From Hydrangea macrophylla (Eukaryota; Streptophyta; Magnoliopsida; Cornales; Hydrangeaceae), in NCBI GenBank assembly GCA_033977485.1, contig CM066987.1:89684588-89748587 (forward strand): DNA of 64,000 bases. Reading direction: 5' to 3'. The position numbers and the translations under genes were made by a program. Of the stretch, positions 20,896 to 31,151 are shown piece by piece (positions within the stretch are counted from its first letter, which is position 1; each line of letters opens with the position of its first letter). The notes beneath the pieces were generated by a model. That model saw only the letters and a program-made list of their open reading frames with translations, did no database searches and had not been told where the DNA came from.

Positions 20896-21808
20896 TTAGA
20901 TTGAAGATTAACTGATTGTTGAGAAAGAATAAGCAAATAAGAAATCCAAGCTTCAACTATTCAAGCTATGGAGAATTGAGCTTCTCTCTCTCTTGAAATT
21001 ACAGCAAGATAACTCTCAAGCTCTCTCTCTTTTCTCTCTGAGATATGTGTACTGAATGTGAGAGCTATGGGTGTGTTTATAGAAGGCCAAAAAGGGAAAA
21101 CTTGGGGACCAAGATCAACCTCCATTACTCAACAATTGAATTTGTTTTTCAAAATTAATCTATACCAAGTATTCATGAGGACTGATATACACATACGTAT
21201 ATACAGGATACAAAGACTCTACAGATGATCAAAGGGTCAAGTGTAGGGCTATAGGGGCCAACACAAGGTGTTTGGGAAACTTAGCTTATGGCATAAGAAT
21301 ACACACACCCACAAAGCATTTCCAAACAAGGCCAAAGTCAATGATTAGTTTCCATAAATGGAAAATAAAGTGTATGTCAAATCTAACTTTACATTACTTC
21401 CAAAATCTGCGAAAGTTTAGCACAGCGCGGACAGTTTTGAACCTAAACTGGTATTTTCGCGGCACGGTGTTCACCACAAAAATACAGAAAATTCATTTTA
21501 ACGTAAGAAATAGTTTTCTGGTTTTATAAAAATACGGATTGAGTCAAAAGGAAACATTTCCACCGTTTTGAAATCCAGTCTTTTTTTTTTAAATCCAACA
21601 CAGGTATGACTAATTTTGTAAAATTACAGTTTGGCCCCAATAAGAATTTCAAATATGAAATAAAGGAAGTAATAAATTCTAAACATAAGAATTGTAATTA
21701 GATAAATGCAGACACTATAATTTAATTTTAAATATGTCAATGCAAATACAGATTAATTATAGAAATGTCAATTTAAGATTAAATGAAAATGCAGGTTGTT
21801 ACACCGAG

Positions 21809-22414
21809 AGTCCATGTTATGATGAGATTAGGTTGGGACGATATCAATTATACATATTGAGTTGGTGCATTCGGGGAAGTGAACGACGAGATGATCTTTT
21901 AATAATGCTATTTTATGTATATACTGCGTATCTATAGATGCTCTATTAGTATTTGCATTCACTTGACTTTCGTAGCTGACGACGTTTATGCCACTGGATA
22001 TTTGACATCCCACTAGCTAGGGTTATGAGTATGTAGGAGATGAGTACATTGCCAGGGCTATGAGGGAGAAGTCTACTATGATGAAGGCTATGCAGGAGAC
22101 AACTATTACGTGAGCTGAAGACCTGTAGCTTTGATGTAGTTTATGATTATGTTTTAGAGAGTCTGTAATAATTAAGTTTATAATCAGCGTACATTACCGT
22201 ATTACTTCATTTATGCTTTCGCAATACTTATGGTTTGTAATAACTAGTCAACTCTGGTTTTAGATATCGAACTTAGATTTTCCAAGGTGTGGTTTGATTC
22301 ATTACTCGGATGCTTAGACTTTGGTTATGGACAATGTGGTGACTTTCAACTGTCATGACCTATGGGTCCAAAAAGGAATTCATTTTTTCTACTTTTGCTA
22401 CAGCGGGGCATGAC
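21809..22414 (+). repeat. A2-type LTR, right part after element B
   Basis: AGAGTCCATGTTATGATGAG continues directly from 10580 when B and one CCGAG copy are removed, and matches 3326-3931. It ends GGGGCATGACA at 22414. The following TATAAATCCCC is not a PBS, so this copy could be a 3' LTR. Confidence 0.75.
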
Positions 22415-23454
22415 ATATAAATCCCCCCATTTGACCCATATAATTACCTAGGATGCTCATGTAAACAAATAGACATACTTTTCACAATTATTCGTGTACA
22501 TAATTAACGTGCCTAATATTAACACATAAATTTTGCCCCGATCGCAATTTTGCCTTTGATAATCAAAACATAGAAATTTCTCATATAACATAGGTTAGAA
22601 ATTCATGCCTCGAGCTATAGTCCTATAACTTTTAGAGAAGTACTAGAATACCAAAACTACGCCAGATCTCTGATTACAAGTGATTTCTACAAGTTTTTAC
22701 ATGTTTTTTTCCCAAATTTCTAGAATTAGGATTTTTATAAAACTTAGCCAAACAAGGCCTATCAACTATCAAAATGAAGCTCTTACCCCGAGGAATCCGA
22801 ATATGAAATTTGGTTAAAAATCAACGGACAGAAGGTCATCAATTGATGTCATGAAGCTCGAAGAAATCCTCTTTTCCCCCTAAGCTCTTCAAACCATTGA
22901 TTGTGAGATATTTGTGAAATATCTCCACCTCATCCTATTTATAGACACGTTCTTGAATTTATGTTTAACTCTCCACGAGTTCTCAAATCTTCTAATTATC
23001 TCCCAAAACATCTTAAACATCTAAGTTATCAATTCACGAGTGAAAATCTCCAATTCACAAAAGTTTTTGTCCAAGTTCCATTGGAGTCCATAATTACGTT
23101 CCGAAAATTATCTTCGTGGAATTGCTAGATAACCTACCTTTTATACAAGGTATTACTTACATTAACACTAAAACATTCAAAATGATTAAATTAAGATCAA
23201 AACTATCAGAAAGTACACAAAAATAGGTATATTCACTATTCACATATACTAGATAATATCAAATAACATTTAAATCATATAAATTTCATTTAGCCATTTC
23301 AATTCCTCTTTGATTTACCAACTTACCATGTCCTCGATTGACACTTTCCGTTGACCCATGGTCATCCTTATTCACAATAATTAATTAACATTAATAGTTT
23401 CCAAAAATCAATTATGCATTTTAAAACAATGGATTTTTCGGGATGGGTATGACA
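22415..23454 (-). repeat. Minus-strand gypsy-type 3' LTR (K)
   Basis: On the minus strand it starts TGTCATACCCATCCCG directly after a polypurine tract (CCTTTTTGGAGGGGAGAGT). A TATA box CTATAAATAGG lies at about 22934-22945. The far end abuts the A2 LTR at about 22415 and its exact terminus is uncertain. No partner LTR is in the window. Confidence 0.6.
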
Positions 23455-23480
23455 ACTCTCCCCTCCAAAAAGGAAGTTTG
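23455..23480 (-). other. Polypurine tract and gypsy 3'-end block of K
   Basis: The minus strand reads TTTGGAGACAAACTTCC then TTTTTGGAGGGGAGAGT, the layout seen before 3' LTRs of gypsy elements. Confidence 0.6.
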
Positions 23481-25426
23481 TCTCCAAACTTATACAATCT
23501 CTTCTAGTCACACAGACCTCACATAAATACTCCCAACGTTTGTCTCATCACAAACCATACATCTCTGCTGATATATCACAATCTCATGAGGAAAATAAAT
23601 CCTCAAGCTCTAAAGTAAAATAAATCCCCAGATCCCTCCTCCCCCCGGTCTCATTCCGATTGAAGATTTACATCGAATACTAGCAATACATCAAGACACC
23701 TCGATAAGTAAGAACATCAATACCTGAGTTGAACACACTCAATAGTCAATCCTAACGTTAAATCAATCACGACGTCACAATGTTAACTCACATATCTTTT
23801 TCCAAACCCAAATGTTTTATCTCGATCACTGACACAAAGGAAATAACTCATCTCCCATTCACCTATCTTTCTCTTCGACTAACCCTCGTTTACAACACGT
23901 TTTAACTGGTTAACAGTCATATATGATTCTTCATCTCAAAGTGAACCAAAACTGAGTACTATCTTATATACATACCCCGTTGATAAGCTAATGCTTTAAC
24001 CAACTATTTCATATACCATAGATTCAATCCCTTATCCTGCTAATCGCAAAATATTTGTAGAAAATAACACGTTTTCAAACGACTCTCATTCCTTATCAAA
24101 TTCCAATCCTTATTTCCTAATAAATCTATATAACGGCAACATCTGTCTGAATGACTACCACATAATCGGTAGTGCATCGCACTAGTAGTTTTTCTTTGTC
24201 TCTAATAATTTTTATCTTTCTGTTTCAGTTTAACCAATCTTCGTACTATATTACTAATCATGCATGCCTCGTAAGGTGCCATGTAGATTCTGAATTGAAA
24301 ATTTCATACTTCTTCACTTCTTCGAGACCACATAATGCCTCGAATTACCCTCAGTGAGATCAAACACATTCGTTATTTATCTCTCCAAAGTTCATACTTA
24401 AACTACCGTCGATTGCCATAGAAGGTTACACCTTACAATTTCGATTTAAAACTTTTAACAAGTCAAATACATATTCTCCTTTTTGTTTTTGAAATAATTA
24501 TTTTAAAATTTCACATAACACTTTCACCACATAATTATGCCAATATTTGTCATACCAAATAACATTGTTGACCAAAATTGACTTAGTCAATCATACACGT
24601 GCCACAAAGTTCATCAAAATGTATTCCTATGCTCAGAACATACCTTGTTCCTATCTTAACCTTTGACCATTCACAATCCATTCTATTCACATAGTGTACA
24701 CACATCCTGAGTCAATCGCTTTTCTGTCGAAGATCCCAACTGTAATGTAATCCATTCTCATCTTATACCCTACTAATCTGTTATCCCTTAGTCTATCAGT
24801 CCAGGTAGACCCACTACCATTTACATAGTTATGTGACTCTATAAGTCTCTGGTGTTTTACTTTCACCTTTACACAAGTCCATACCAATCACACTCTTGTA
24901 TCTCCACTTTTACTGAGTTCCTGTCAAACCTTTACACTAAGCGTATATTCTTCGTATAACATCTCAAGGCACAATACCTTATCCAACAGTTTAATATTTC
25001 ATAACTTTAGTGAGCCTGACTTAACTCTAATTTCGATTCTCAAATCCTTTATCTTTTCTATTCGGGTCTCAAATTCACTGTTCCTGAAGAACCTATTGCT
25101 CAAGTATTCATACTATTCCCGTAACCATCTGAACATAACCCAGTAATTAGATCTTCGAATCAAGTACTATAGTCTTACTGTATTCGATAAATTCCTTATC
25201 AACTTCCAATTCACATACCTTTCGCGACAATACGCAAGGTCACCTTATTCTCACTCTAGTTATTAATGTCAATCGATTTATAATTACAAACAACTGAATA
25301 AAATAATAACAATTCTATCAATTACAATATCAGAGTGGTCCTCAGGATCATAACAGGTCTGGAAACATTACATGCCCAGGTACCCGCTACAAAAGTTTGA
25401 CAGAAATAACAAAAACATAAACTAGA
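23481..25426 (-). other. Non-coding sequence upstream of K LTR, content unresolved
   Basis: AT-rich sequence without a reading frame I can assign on either strand. Given the polypurine tract and LTR at its left, it is probably the decayed 3' internal region of a minus-strand element, perhaps C, whose pol lies beyond G. I see no motif that proves this. Confidence 0.35.
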
Positions 25427-25491
25427 TGTAATGTAATACCCTTAGGTATAGATCCCTAGTACCTTTCTTAGCCTTTGGTGAGATTGTGTGT

Positions 25492-25610
25492 TCAATCGAT
25501 TGACCTTATCTCAATCGATTGATATGTCAATCGATTGGATGTTTTACCAATCGATTGGTATCCTGCCGACCTAACCCCAATCGATTGACACCTGGTATCA
25601 ATCGATTGGA
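25492..25610 (+). promoter_or_regulatory. CAATCGATTG palindrome cluster I upstream of TATA (G 5' LTR)
   Basis: Six copies of (T/C)CAATCGATTG(G/A) occur in 120 bases, ending 58 bases before the TATA box. All six keep the central CG. Two halves of each full unit CCAATCGATTGG are CCAAT boxes in opposite orientation. Confidence 0.7.
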
Positions 25611-25667
25611 AGTAGCTGGAGTTGGCCACCTCGTTGGTTTTGTGTGGTTGTGATTATTTTCCCCTCC

Positions 25668-25678
25668 CTATATATACC
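25668..25678 (+). promoter_or_regulatory. TATA box of G 5' LTR
   Basis: CTATATATACC lies between palindrome cluster I and a CT/GA-rich leader, as expected for the start of the R region. The 3' LTR copy is at 31078-31088. Confidence 0.65.
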
Positions 25679-25959
25679 CCTCCCCTTATACATATATATG
25701 TTTGCTTGTGTGTGTGTGAGGGAGAGAGAGAGAGAGATACATACTCTTATATATACATACATACATATATATATACACACACATACACTCTCGGGTTAGA
25801 GAGGGAGAGTGAAGGGAAGGAGAGGAAGAATAAGAAGAAGAAGAGGAGAACAGAGATAGACAGAGAAAGAGAGAGCAGAGAAGAAAGGAGAGGAGAGAGA
25901 TCAACCACCATAGCCGCCGCCGCGGAGCTCAGGACGCCGTCAACGGACCGCCGGGAGAG

Positions 25960-25978
25960 GTGAGTTTCATTAACTCAC
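25960..25978 (+). promoter_or_regulatory. GTGAGTT/AACTCAC hairpin, candidate leader-intron donor (G 5' LTR)
   Basis: GGGAGAG|GTGAGTTTCATT is a near-perfect plant 5' splice site. GTGAGTT pairs with AACTCAC across a 5-base loop. With the acceptor at 28446-28447 it would remove about 2.49 kb, including most of the U5-side sequence, the PBS and the leader. Confidence 0.5.
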
Positions 25979-26091
25979 TCAAGAGGGTTGTTTTTGTGAT
26001 GTTTATGTGTGTATAATAACGTGCATGAGGAGGAAAGAGGACCCCAACGTTTTTATAATAAAAACCAGCAGTTTTGAGGAAGAAGACAGAG

Positions 26092-26200
26092 TTCAATCGA
26101 TTGCCATGGGATTCAATCGATTGATATACCAATCGATTGACATTATTCCAATCGATTGACATTATTTCCAATCGATTGACATTATTTCCAATCGATTGGG
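26092..26200 (+). repeat. CAATCGATTG palindrome cluster II (G 5' LTR)
   Basis: Six copies lie in 110 bases, three of them in a 26-base period with ACATTATTTCCAATCGATTG. Confidence 0.8.
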
Positions 26201-26689
26201 AAGAGCAGAATGTTGTTTATCTATTGTTATATGTTATGAGCTGATTGTAATTTACCCAAGCTGCTAATGGTTGTACCTACGTGATATTTGATATGTGCTT
26301 AGTCAACATGATACTACGTTAGCCTTATATGATGTTTATGTTAATGTTACAAGATGAACTGTTTATTATTTACTGTCGATATGAGATGAATTGTTTAACT
26401 GTCATATGTTATTGTCAAACCGAATAGTAGAACGGAATACAACTGCATGTTAATAATCAATAATCAATAGATATGATTAATACAGAGCATGTCGTATTTC
26501 CAGTACTTAGTATATGAGCATTTCACAACATGTGTCAGCATGCATGGGATAGTGACGTAAAGAGGTAAGAGAAGCTGATGAGAAATGGGACATGTGGCTT
26601 ATATGAGATATGTGTACTTTGGATCCATGGGATCAACGGCTGACGAGTCGGGTGGACGTGGGACGGTTAGAGTTCCTAGTACGCCTCTT

Positions 26690-26890
26690 GCTGTTGAAGA
26701 CGTCCAGTAATGCGTATGCACTGTTGAAGACGTCCAGTGTACTATTGACGATTACGTCCGGCTAGTGCCCTAATATATATACTCACCGTGTAGACGACCA
26801 GTGAGAATATACACAGCGTAGAAGACGTCCGTTGTGCCGCTTCCATCGTTTACAGATAGGTGGTACCGTGTAGACGACCGGTAACCCTAT
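26690..26890 (+). repeat. GAAGACGTCC/GTAGACGACC repeats in G 5' LTR
   Basis: Diverged units TGTTGAAGACGTCCAGT and CGTGTAGACGACCAGT recur six or seven times. The equivalent position in other LTR families holds different repeats. The 3' LTR copy is at 32095-32295. Confidence 0.7.
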
Positions 26891-27303
26891 CAAGGGATTG
26901 TAGGACCTACTGCCTAGTCGGGTGATTCCGATTGGTATTATGGTACCTATGTATGGATACGGATTTGGATTATGGTATCAACGTACAGATACAGAGATGG
27001 ATATGGATATGGATATGAGAATGGCTAGTAAGAAGATGGTTCAGTCGTGGATCCAGCGTCCCGACGTAAAGGTATATGCATGGGATGGATGCATGGGTTA
27101 CATGCATGGATTTGATGAATATGTGATAAGATATTATACCATGATCCTTGTCTTTGTCATTACTATGCTTCCTGTTACCTTTGATTAATGTACAGTTTAA
27201 TGAGACCTTTGCTATGTCCGTGAGTGACGTCATTGTTAAGAGATTAACCGCATTTTAAGATGCTGAACAATAACGGTGAGGAATGTTGTTTAATGTACTC
27301 ACT

Positions 27304-27357
27304 CAGCTTTGTATCCAAAGCTGATGGCGTTTGTGCCCTGGACATTCCAATGTCTAG
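27304..27357 (+). other. Double hairpin module in G 5' LTR
   Basis: CAGCTTT-gtatcc-AAAGCTG (27304-27323), spacer ATGGCGTTTGTGCC, then CTGGACAT-tcca-ATGTCTAG (27338-27357, one G-T pair). The copy in the 3' LTR is at 32710-32763. Confidence 0.65.
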
Positions 27358-27748
27358 AGCTTCGCAGGACTTGAGGACGAGAGACTGATGTTCTGCCGGA
27401 CTGGAAGCTGAAGGCTTGGAGAAGAAGACGTGCTGCTTGTAATAGTTAGTTGTATATCTGTTGTTATTATTGTTATAGGCCTGAGACTATAAGCCAGCTG
27501 TTGTAATAGATTTAGTAGACTTTTATAATTGGTACTTGGGCATCTGTTGCTTCCATACCTTTTATAGTTTCCGCTGTAGCCTCTGATTAATGTTAATAAG
27601 ATATGTTCTATGAATAGCATCCTCCCTATCGTGGTGTTTATTGGTTTGAGTAGATGACAACGCGGTTATTCACCCGTCATTCCCTATGGACCCATAAAGG
27701 AAATTTATTTTTCTCTATTTATGCTACTCCGGGGCATGACAGGATTTT

Positions 27749-27760
27749 TGGTATCAGAGC
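27749..27760 (+). other. Primer-binding site of element G (initiator tRNA-Met)
   Basis: TGGTATCAGAGC lies 7 bases inside the 5' LTR end. Confidence 0.93.
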
Positions 27761-28445
27761 CTAGGTTTCAGTTGTTAACCGCTTGTCTTTTGTGATTAGA
27801 ACCTGAGTCCTAAGTTAATATCGATAGCATGAGGATTAGTTGAGATGAGATAGAACTGGAATCTTGTCATGTAGACGAGAAGTTTGAAGAATCCATCTGA
27901 AGATGTTTCGTTAGTAGGTAGTAACTGCTAGAGCCGATAAGAATCGTTAGAAATGTCGATAGCTGAGTTCACAGAGAACAAGGCGTTGAGAATTAGTTGT
28001 GGTTGTTGAGATCCTATAAATATAGAACCGTTGGATTTTAGACACTGATAAATCCCGAAGCAATCTCGGAACAGTCGGTATGATCTAGAAGTAGAAAGAG
28101 GTTTAGGATAAGATTATCCTGTTACCTTGAGCCACGTGTTAGTTGAGTATTCTCACATTTTAGTTGAACAATACTCATAGCTTGGAACCTGAGAATGGAA
28201 ATAGAATGTTTAGATTTGACGTTACGTGTAGAACCTATAGTTTCGTAACCCGTGTCTTGAGCATAGATATATTGGAGTACACTTGGTAGATAGACTGACC
28301 TTGTGGTTATTATTATTTATGTGAGGTATCCGTATTGCTTAATATGATCGTATTATATAGTGGTACTATATATTGGTTACCACATGTTTTATTCTTGCTT
28401 GAGCTGTAAGAGAGAATGTGTCTGACCGAATAGATTTTCATTTTT
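27761..28445 (+). other. Untranslated leader of element G
   Basis: No reading frame of note. Unlike B and E, there is no leader ORF between PBS and gag here. Confidence 0.6.
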
Positions 28446-28447
28446 AG
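28425..28447 (+). promoter_or_regulatory. Splice-acceptor-like site before G gag
   Basis: TAGATTTTCATTTTTAG|GT ends with AG at 28446-28447, 31 bases before the gag ATG. The U-rich run fits a plant 3' splice site. Confidence 0.5.
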
Positions 28448-28478
28448 GTAGCGACATTGAACACTACCAATACTCGCT

Positions 28479-29618
28479 ATGGTTAGGACGACTCAAGGAA
28501 ACCCGGGCCAGCTGAATGGAGTACCTAGTGTAGTACCTCCTGAGATAGATCCAACAGGAATCGTCGGAGTTTTCATCCGTCGCATGGAACAAGTAATCAA
28601 TCGTGCGGATCACGTCATCGGCAATGAAGCACCAGTACGTCAGACAAGAGTCAAGCTGCTAAAGGAATTTCGTGCTCTTCAACCAGAGACCTTTACCGGA
28701 TTAACGGGAGCATGGCAAGCTGAGCAATGGATTCGCCAGATAGAACTGATATTTGAGACACTCGAATGTACTGACACTGAGAAAAGACATTTGGCTATAT
28801 TTCAACTGACATTCTCAGCAGCAGATTGGTGGGACGCAGTGAAAGCTACGATAGGTGAAGAAGCTGTAGGAAGGATGACTTGGGAATCATTCAAGACTCG
28901 ATTTCTAGAGAAATACTTTCCAGAATCCGAGAAGAACAAAATGGAGATGGAGTTCATACGATTAGTCCAAGGTAGTTTTACAGTGCCAGAATATGCAACT
29001 CAATTCGAGAGGCTATCACGATTTGCGCCGCATATGATCGATACCCCAAGAAGGAAGATCAAAAGATATCATCAGGGACTAGTTCCACATTTCCGTCATA
29101 TGACTATAGGACATTTAGATCAATCTTTTGAAGCTCTGGTAGAAATGGCAACGAAGCTAGATGATGATACTCAGATTAGTGAAGGACCATACTTTGATCA
29201 AATATTTCCAGAGTACGATCAGTTTCTCCTAACGGATCAGAGAGGAAGAGATAGTCAGATTGTGTTGGCTGCTAACCAAGTTCAACAAGGAAATACAGAG
29301 AGAAGTTACATGGGCAACCGCCAGAAGCGTAAGAGGTTGGGGAACAACAAGAAAGAATCAAAACCAGTGGCGACTCCAACACAACATAGAGAACGAGATA
29401 TCTGCTACAATTTTGGAGTACCAGGACACCATTCCCAAGAATGCAGAGTATCAAGGAAATCTAGTAGACGTGGAATACGATGCTTTAACTGCGGTAAAGT
29501 TGGTCATGTCCGTAAGTTTTGTCCAGAATTAGAGATGCAACACAATGCTCCAGCGCAACAAGTACTACGAGGGCAGACTCACCATACAAATAATTGGTCT
29601 CAACTTAGACAAGGATGA
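28479..29618 (+). CDS. Gag polyprotein of non-autonomous element G (intact)
   Basis: A 379-codon frame starting MVRTTQGNPGQLNGVP. The capsid region is the Retrotrans_gag fold: VFIRRMEQV near residue 32, FRALQPETFTGL (69), AWQAEQWIRQIELIFETLEC (about 83), IFQLTFSAADWWDAV (about 108), WESFKTRFLEKYFPESE (about 133), EYATQFERLSRFAPHMI (about 166). A basic linker leads to two zinc knuckles near residues 308-350. The first, CYNFGVPGHHSQEC, has Phe in place of its second Cys; the second, CFNCGKVGHVRKFC, is intact. The frame stops without entering protease. An intact gag alone suggests it is under use or very young. It is related to gag of B and E but is not the same family. Confidence 0.93.
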   Translation: MVRTTQGNPGQLNGVPSVVPPEIDPTGIVGVFIRRMEQVINRADHVIGNEAPVRQTRVKLLKEFRALQPETFTGLTGAWQAEQWIRQIELIFETLECTDTEKRHLAIFQLTFSAADWWDAVKATIGEEAVGRMTWESFKTRFLEKYFPESEKNKMEMEFIRLVQGSFTVPEYATQFERLSRFAPHMIDTPRRKIKRYHQGLVPHFRHMTIGHLDQSFEALVEMATKLDDDTQISEGPYFDQIFPEYDQFLLTDQRGRDSQIVLAANQVQQGNTERSYMGNRQKRKRLGNNKKESKPVATPTQHRERDICYNFGVPGHHSQECRVSRKSSRRGIRCFNCGKVGHVRKFCPELEMQHNAPAQQVLRGQTHHTNNWSQLRQG

Positions 29619-30818
29619 TAGACAGAAGGTACAACACTCAACACCTACATCATGTATTATATATGATCCCGATATTGCAGGAAGTTTGGTATTTGTTTGA
29701 TTTGATTGTAAGACGATTAGCCTACACCGTAAATTGTAGTTACTGGAACAATTCGTTTGACACTGATCAACAGTAGTTATCCAAGTATAGATATAACATC
29801 AATTGCATCCCATATGACTTCTTTTACATCCCTATAAGACTTCAAATGCATCCTTATATGACGTCAATTGCCTCCCTATCGAAAGACTACGCCAACCATT
29901 GGTATGTTGGACAGAGACTAGAGATGAGGAATCTAAATTTGCTTTAGATGTAGCTTTGACAAGAGAGGACGAACTAGAAGATTGCGAGTATACGGGAAGA
30001 GATACGAGTAACGTAGAGACAACGCCAGAATTACAAAGAGTATCATAGAAGGATTCTTTTCAACACCGATTGCATGTTGCTTTCACCCAGTTGAGATTAT
30101 ATAAAAGAACGACTCACGAAAATCAGTATGTAGTCCTGCCTAACCTATTTAGGTAATACGTGGAAGCAGAACGAGTATTTAATGGATGGTATGACCTCGA
30201 GAGATGATTATGTCAATAGTACGTGGGAATATGGAGATACACGAGGAAGTTTAAATCACCAGTTATGATATTAGAGTCACAAATGCTTTCAAGTCAATAT
30301 CCTGAGGGACAACGACAATAATACGGGAGTTAACAAGGAGTTCAGAGATAGAAGACAATCAACTGATGCAGCAGTACAGACATCGACAGCACAGTAGGAA
30401 GCATCTTCGGAGACAGGAGCAGACAGCAACGCTTCGCTACAACTTAGATGAGATTAGAACACTTGATCAGTAGAACCCTTACACCGTGGAGTTTGGCACG
30501 AGGAAGGAACCTTGTGTGTTTGGGGACTAGCCGTTTCAGATTTGTGAGATGATTAGATTTTGCTACCTAGAACCTTTTCCCGAAGTTCGACTTACGAATT
30601 TTATATATCTAAACCCGAGGATTTGGTAGTTGTCACCCTAGTACTCGTAGATCGTTGATATTTTCGTATCGCGTGTCTAGAACTTTAACCCGTCGGCCGC
30701 TGAGGTAATCGTTTACGTAAAACGAGAACTTGAGCATTTTTAGATTCTATCTTCTAAGATGGATTTCTTTTTTGGTATATAGGAGCTACTGCTTCAGATT
30801 TCGAGGACGAAATCTTTT
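29619..30818 (+). other. Residual internal region of element G without pol
   Basis: About 1.2 kb with no reading frame of note and none of the protease, RT or integrase motifs. It contains three or four units of a roughly 23-base repeat (CATCCYTATATGACTTC type, 29806-29890). Near the end the gypsy block TTTCGAGGACGAAATC (30799-30814) is kept. Pol has been deleted, not just mutated. Confidence 0.7.
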
Positions 30819-30834
30819 GAGAAGTGGTGGATGA
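30819..30834 (+). other. Polypurine tract of element G
   Basis: GAGAAGTGGTGGATGA directly before the 3' LTR start TGTAATACCC. Confidence 0.65.
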
Positions 30835-31117
30835 TGTAATACCCCGTATTTTTAGGTATAGATCCCTAGTACCTTTCTTAGCCTTTGGTGAGATTGTGTG
30901 TTCAATCGATTGACCTTAACTCAATCGATTGATATGTCAATCGATTGGATGTTTTACCAATCGATTGGTATCCTGCCGACCTAACCCCAATCGATTGATA
31001 CCTGGTATCAATCGATTGGAAGTAGCTGGAGTTGGCCACCTCGTTGGTTTTGTGTGGTTGTGATTATTTTCCCCTCCCTATATATACCCCTCCCCTTATA
31101 CATATATATGTTTGCTT

Positions 31118-31151
<34 letters not shown>

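Larger units (their letters stand above)
10581..21803 (-). mobile_element. Element B: complete Tekay/Del-like Ty3/gypsy retrotransposon
   Basis: Two LTRs (10581-13451 and 19012-21803) flank a minus-strand internal region with PBS, leader ORF, gag, two zinc knuckles, protease, RT, RNase H, integrase and polypurine tract. The target duplication CCGAG is present on both sides (10576-10580 and 21804-21808), and the flanks join into a continuous A2 LTR. The order protease-RT-RNase H-integrase plus a chromodomain-like tail places it among chromoviruses. The pol reading frame is broken by nonsense and frameshift changes, and the LTRs differ at many positions and by a block of about 80 bases, so B is not recent. 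Confidence 0.92.
19012..21803 (-). repeat. 5' LTR of element B
   Basis: This is the homologue of 10581-13451. On the minus strand it starts TGTAACAACC and ends GGGGAGTGATA, where the terminal CA has mutated to TA. It holds a TATA box (about 21075-21083), the GTGAGT hairpin (20877-20895), the GC-rich island (20350-20450), GGGAGTGTCC repeats (19670-20035) and a perfect double hairpin (19370-19420). Confidence 0.9.
25432..27741 (+). repeat. 5' LTR of element G
   Basis: Runs TGTAATACCC to GGGGCATGACA. In order: palindrome cluster I (25492-25610), TATA box CTATATATACC (25668-25678), GA/TA-rich leader, GTGAGTT hairpin (25960-25978), palindrome cluster II (26092-26200), GAAGACGTCC repeats (26690-26890), double hairpin (27304-27357), and the shared terminal block. 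Confidence 0.92.

Noticed and set aside
25492..26200. CRISPR-like array of CAATCGATTG repeats
   Set aside because: Repeats are 10-12 bases, spacing is irregular, and the sequence lies in a plant LTR. No cas gene is present.
26922..27233. 88- and 87-codon frames present in both G LTRs (26922-27188, 26970-27233; 32328-32594, 32376-32639)
   Set aside because: Kept in both LTRs simply because the LTRs are nearly identical. They overlap on opposite strands and show GATATGGATATG repeat translation and no motif.
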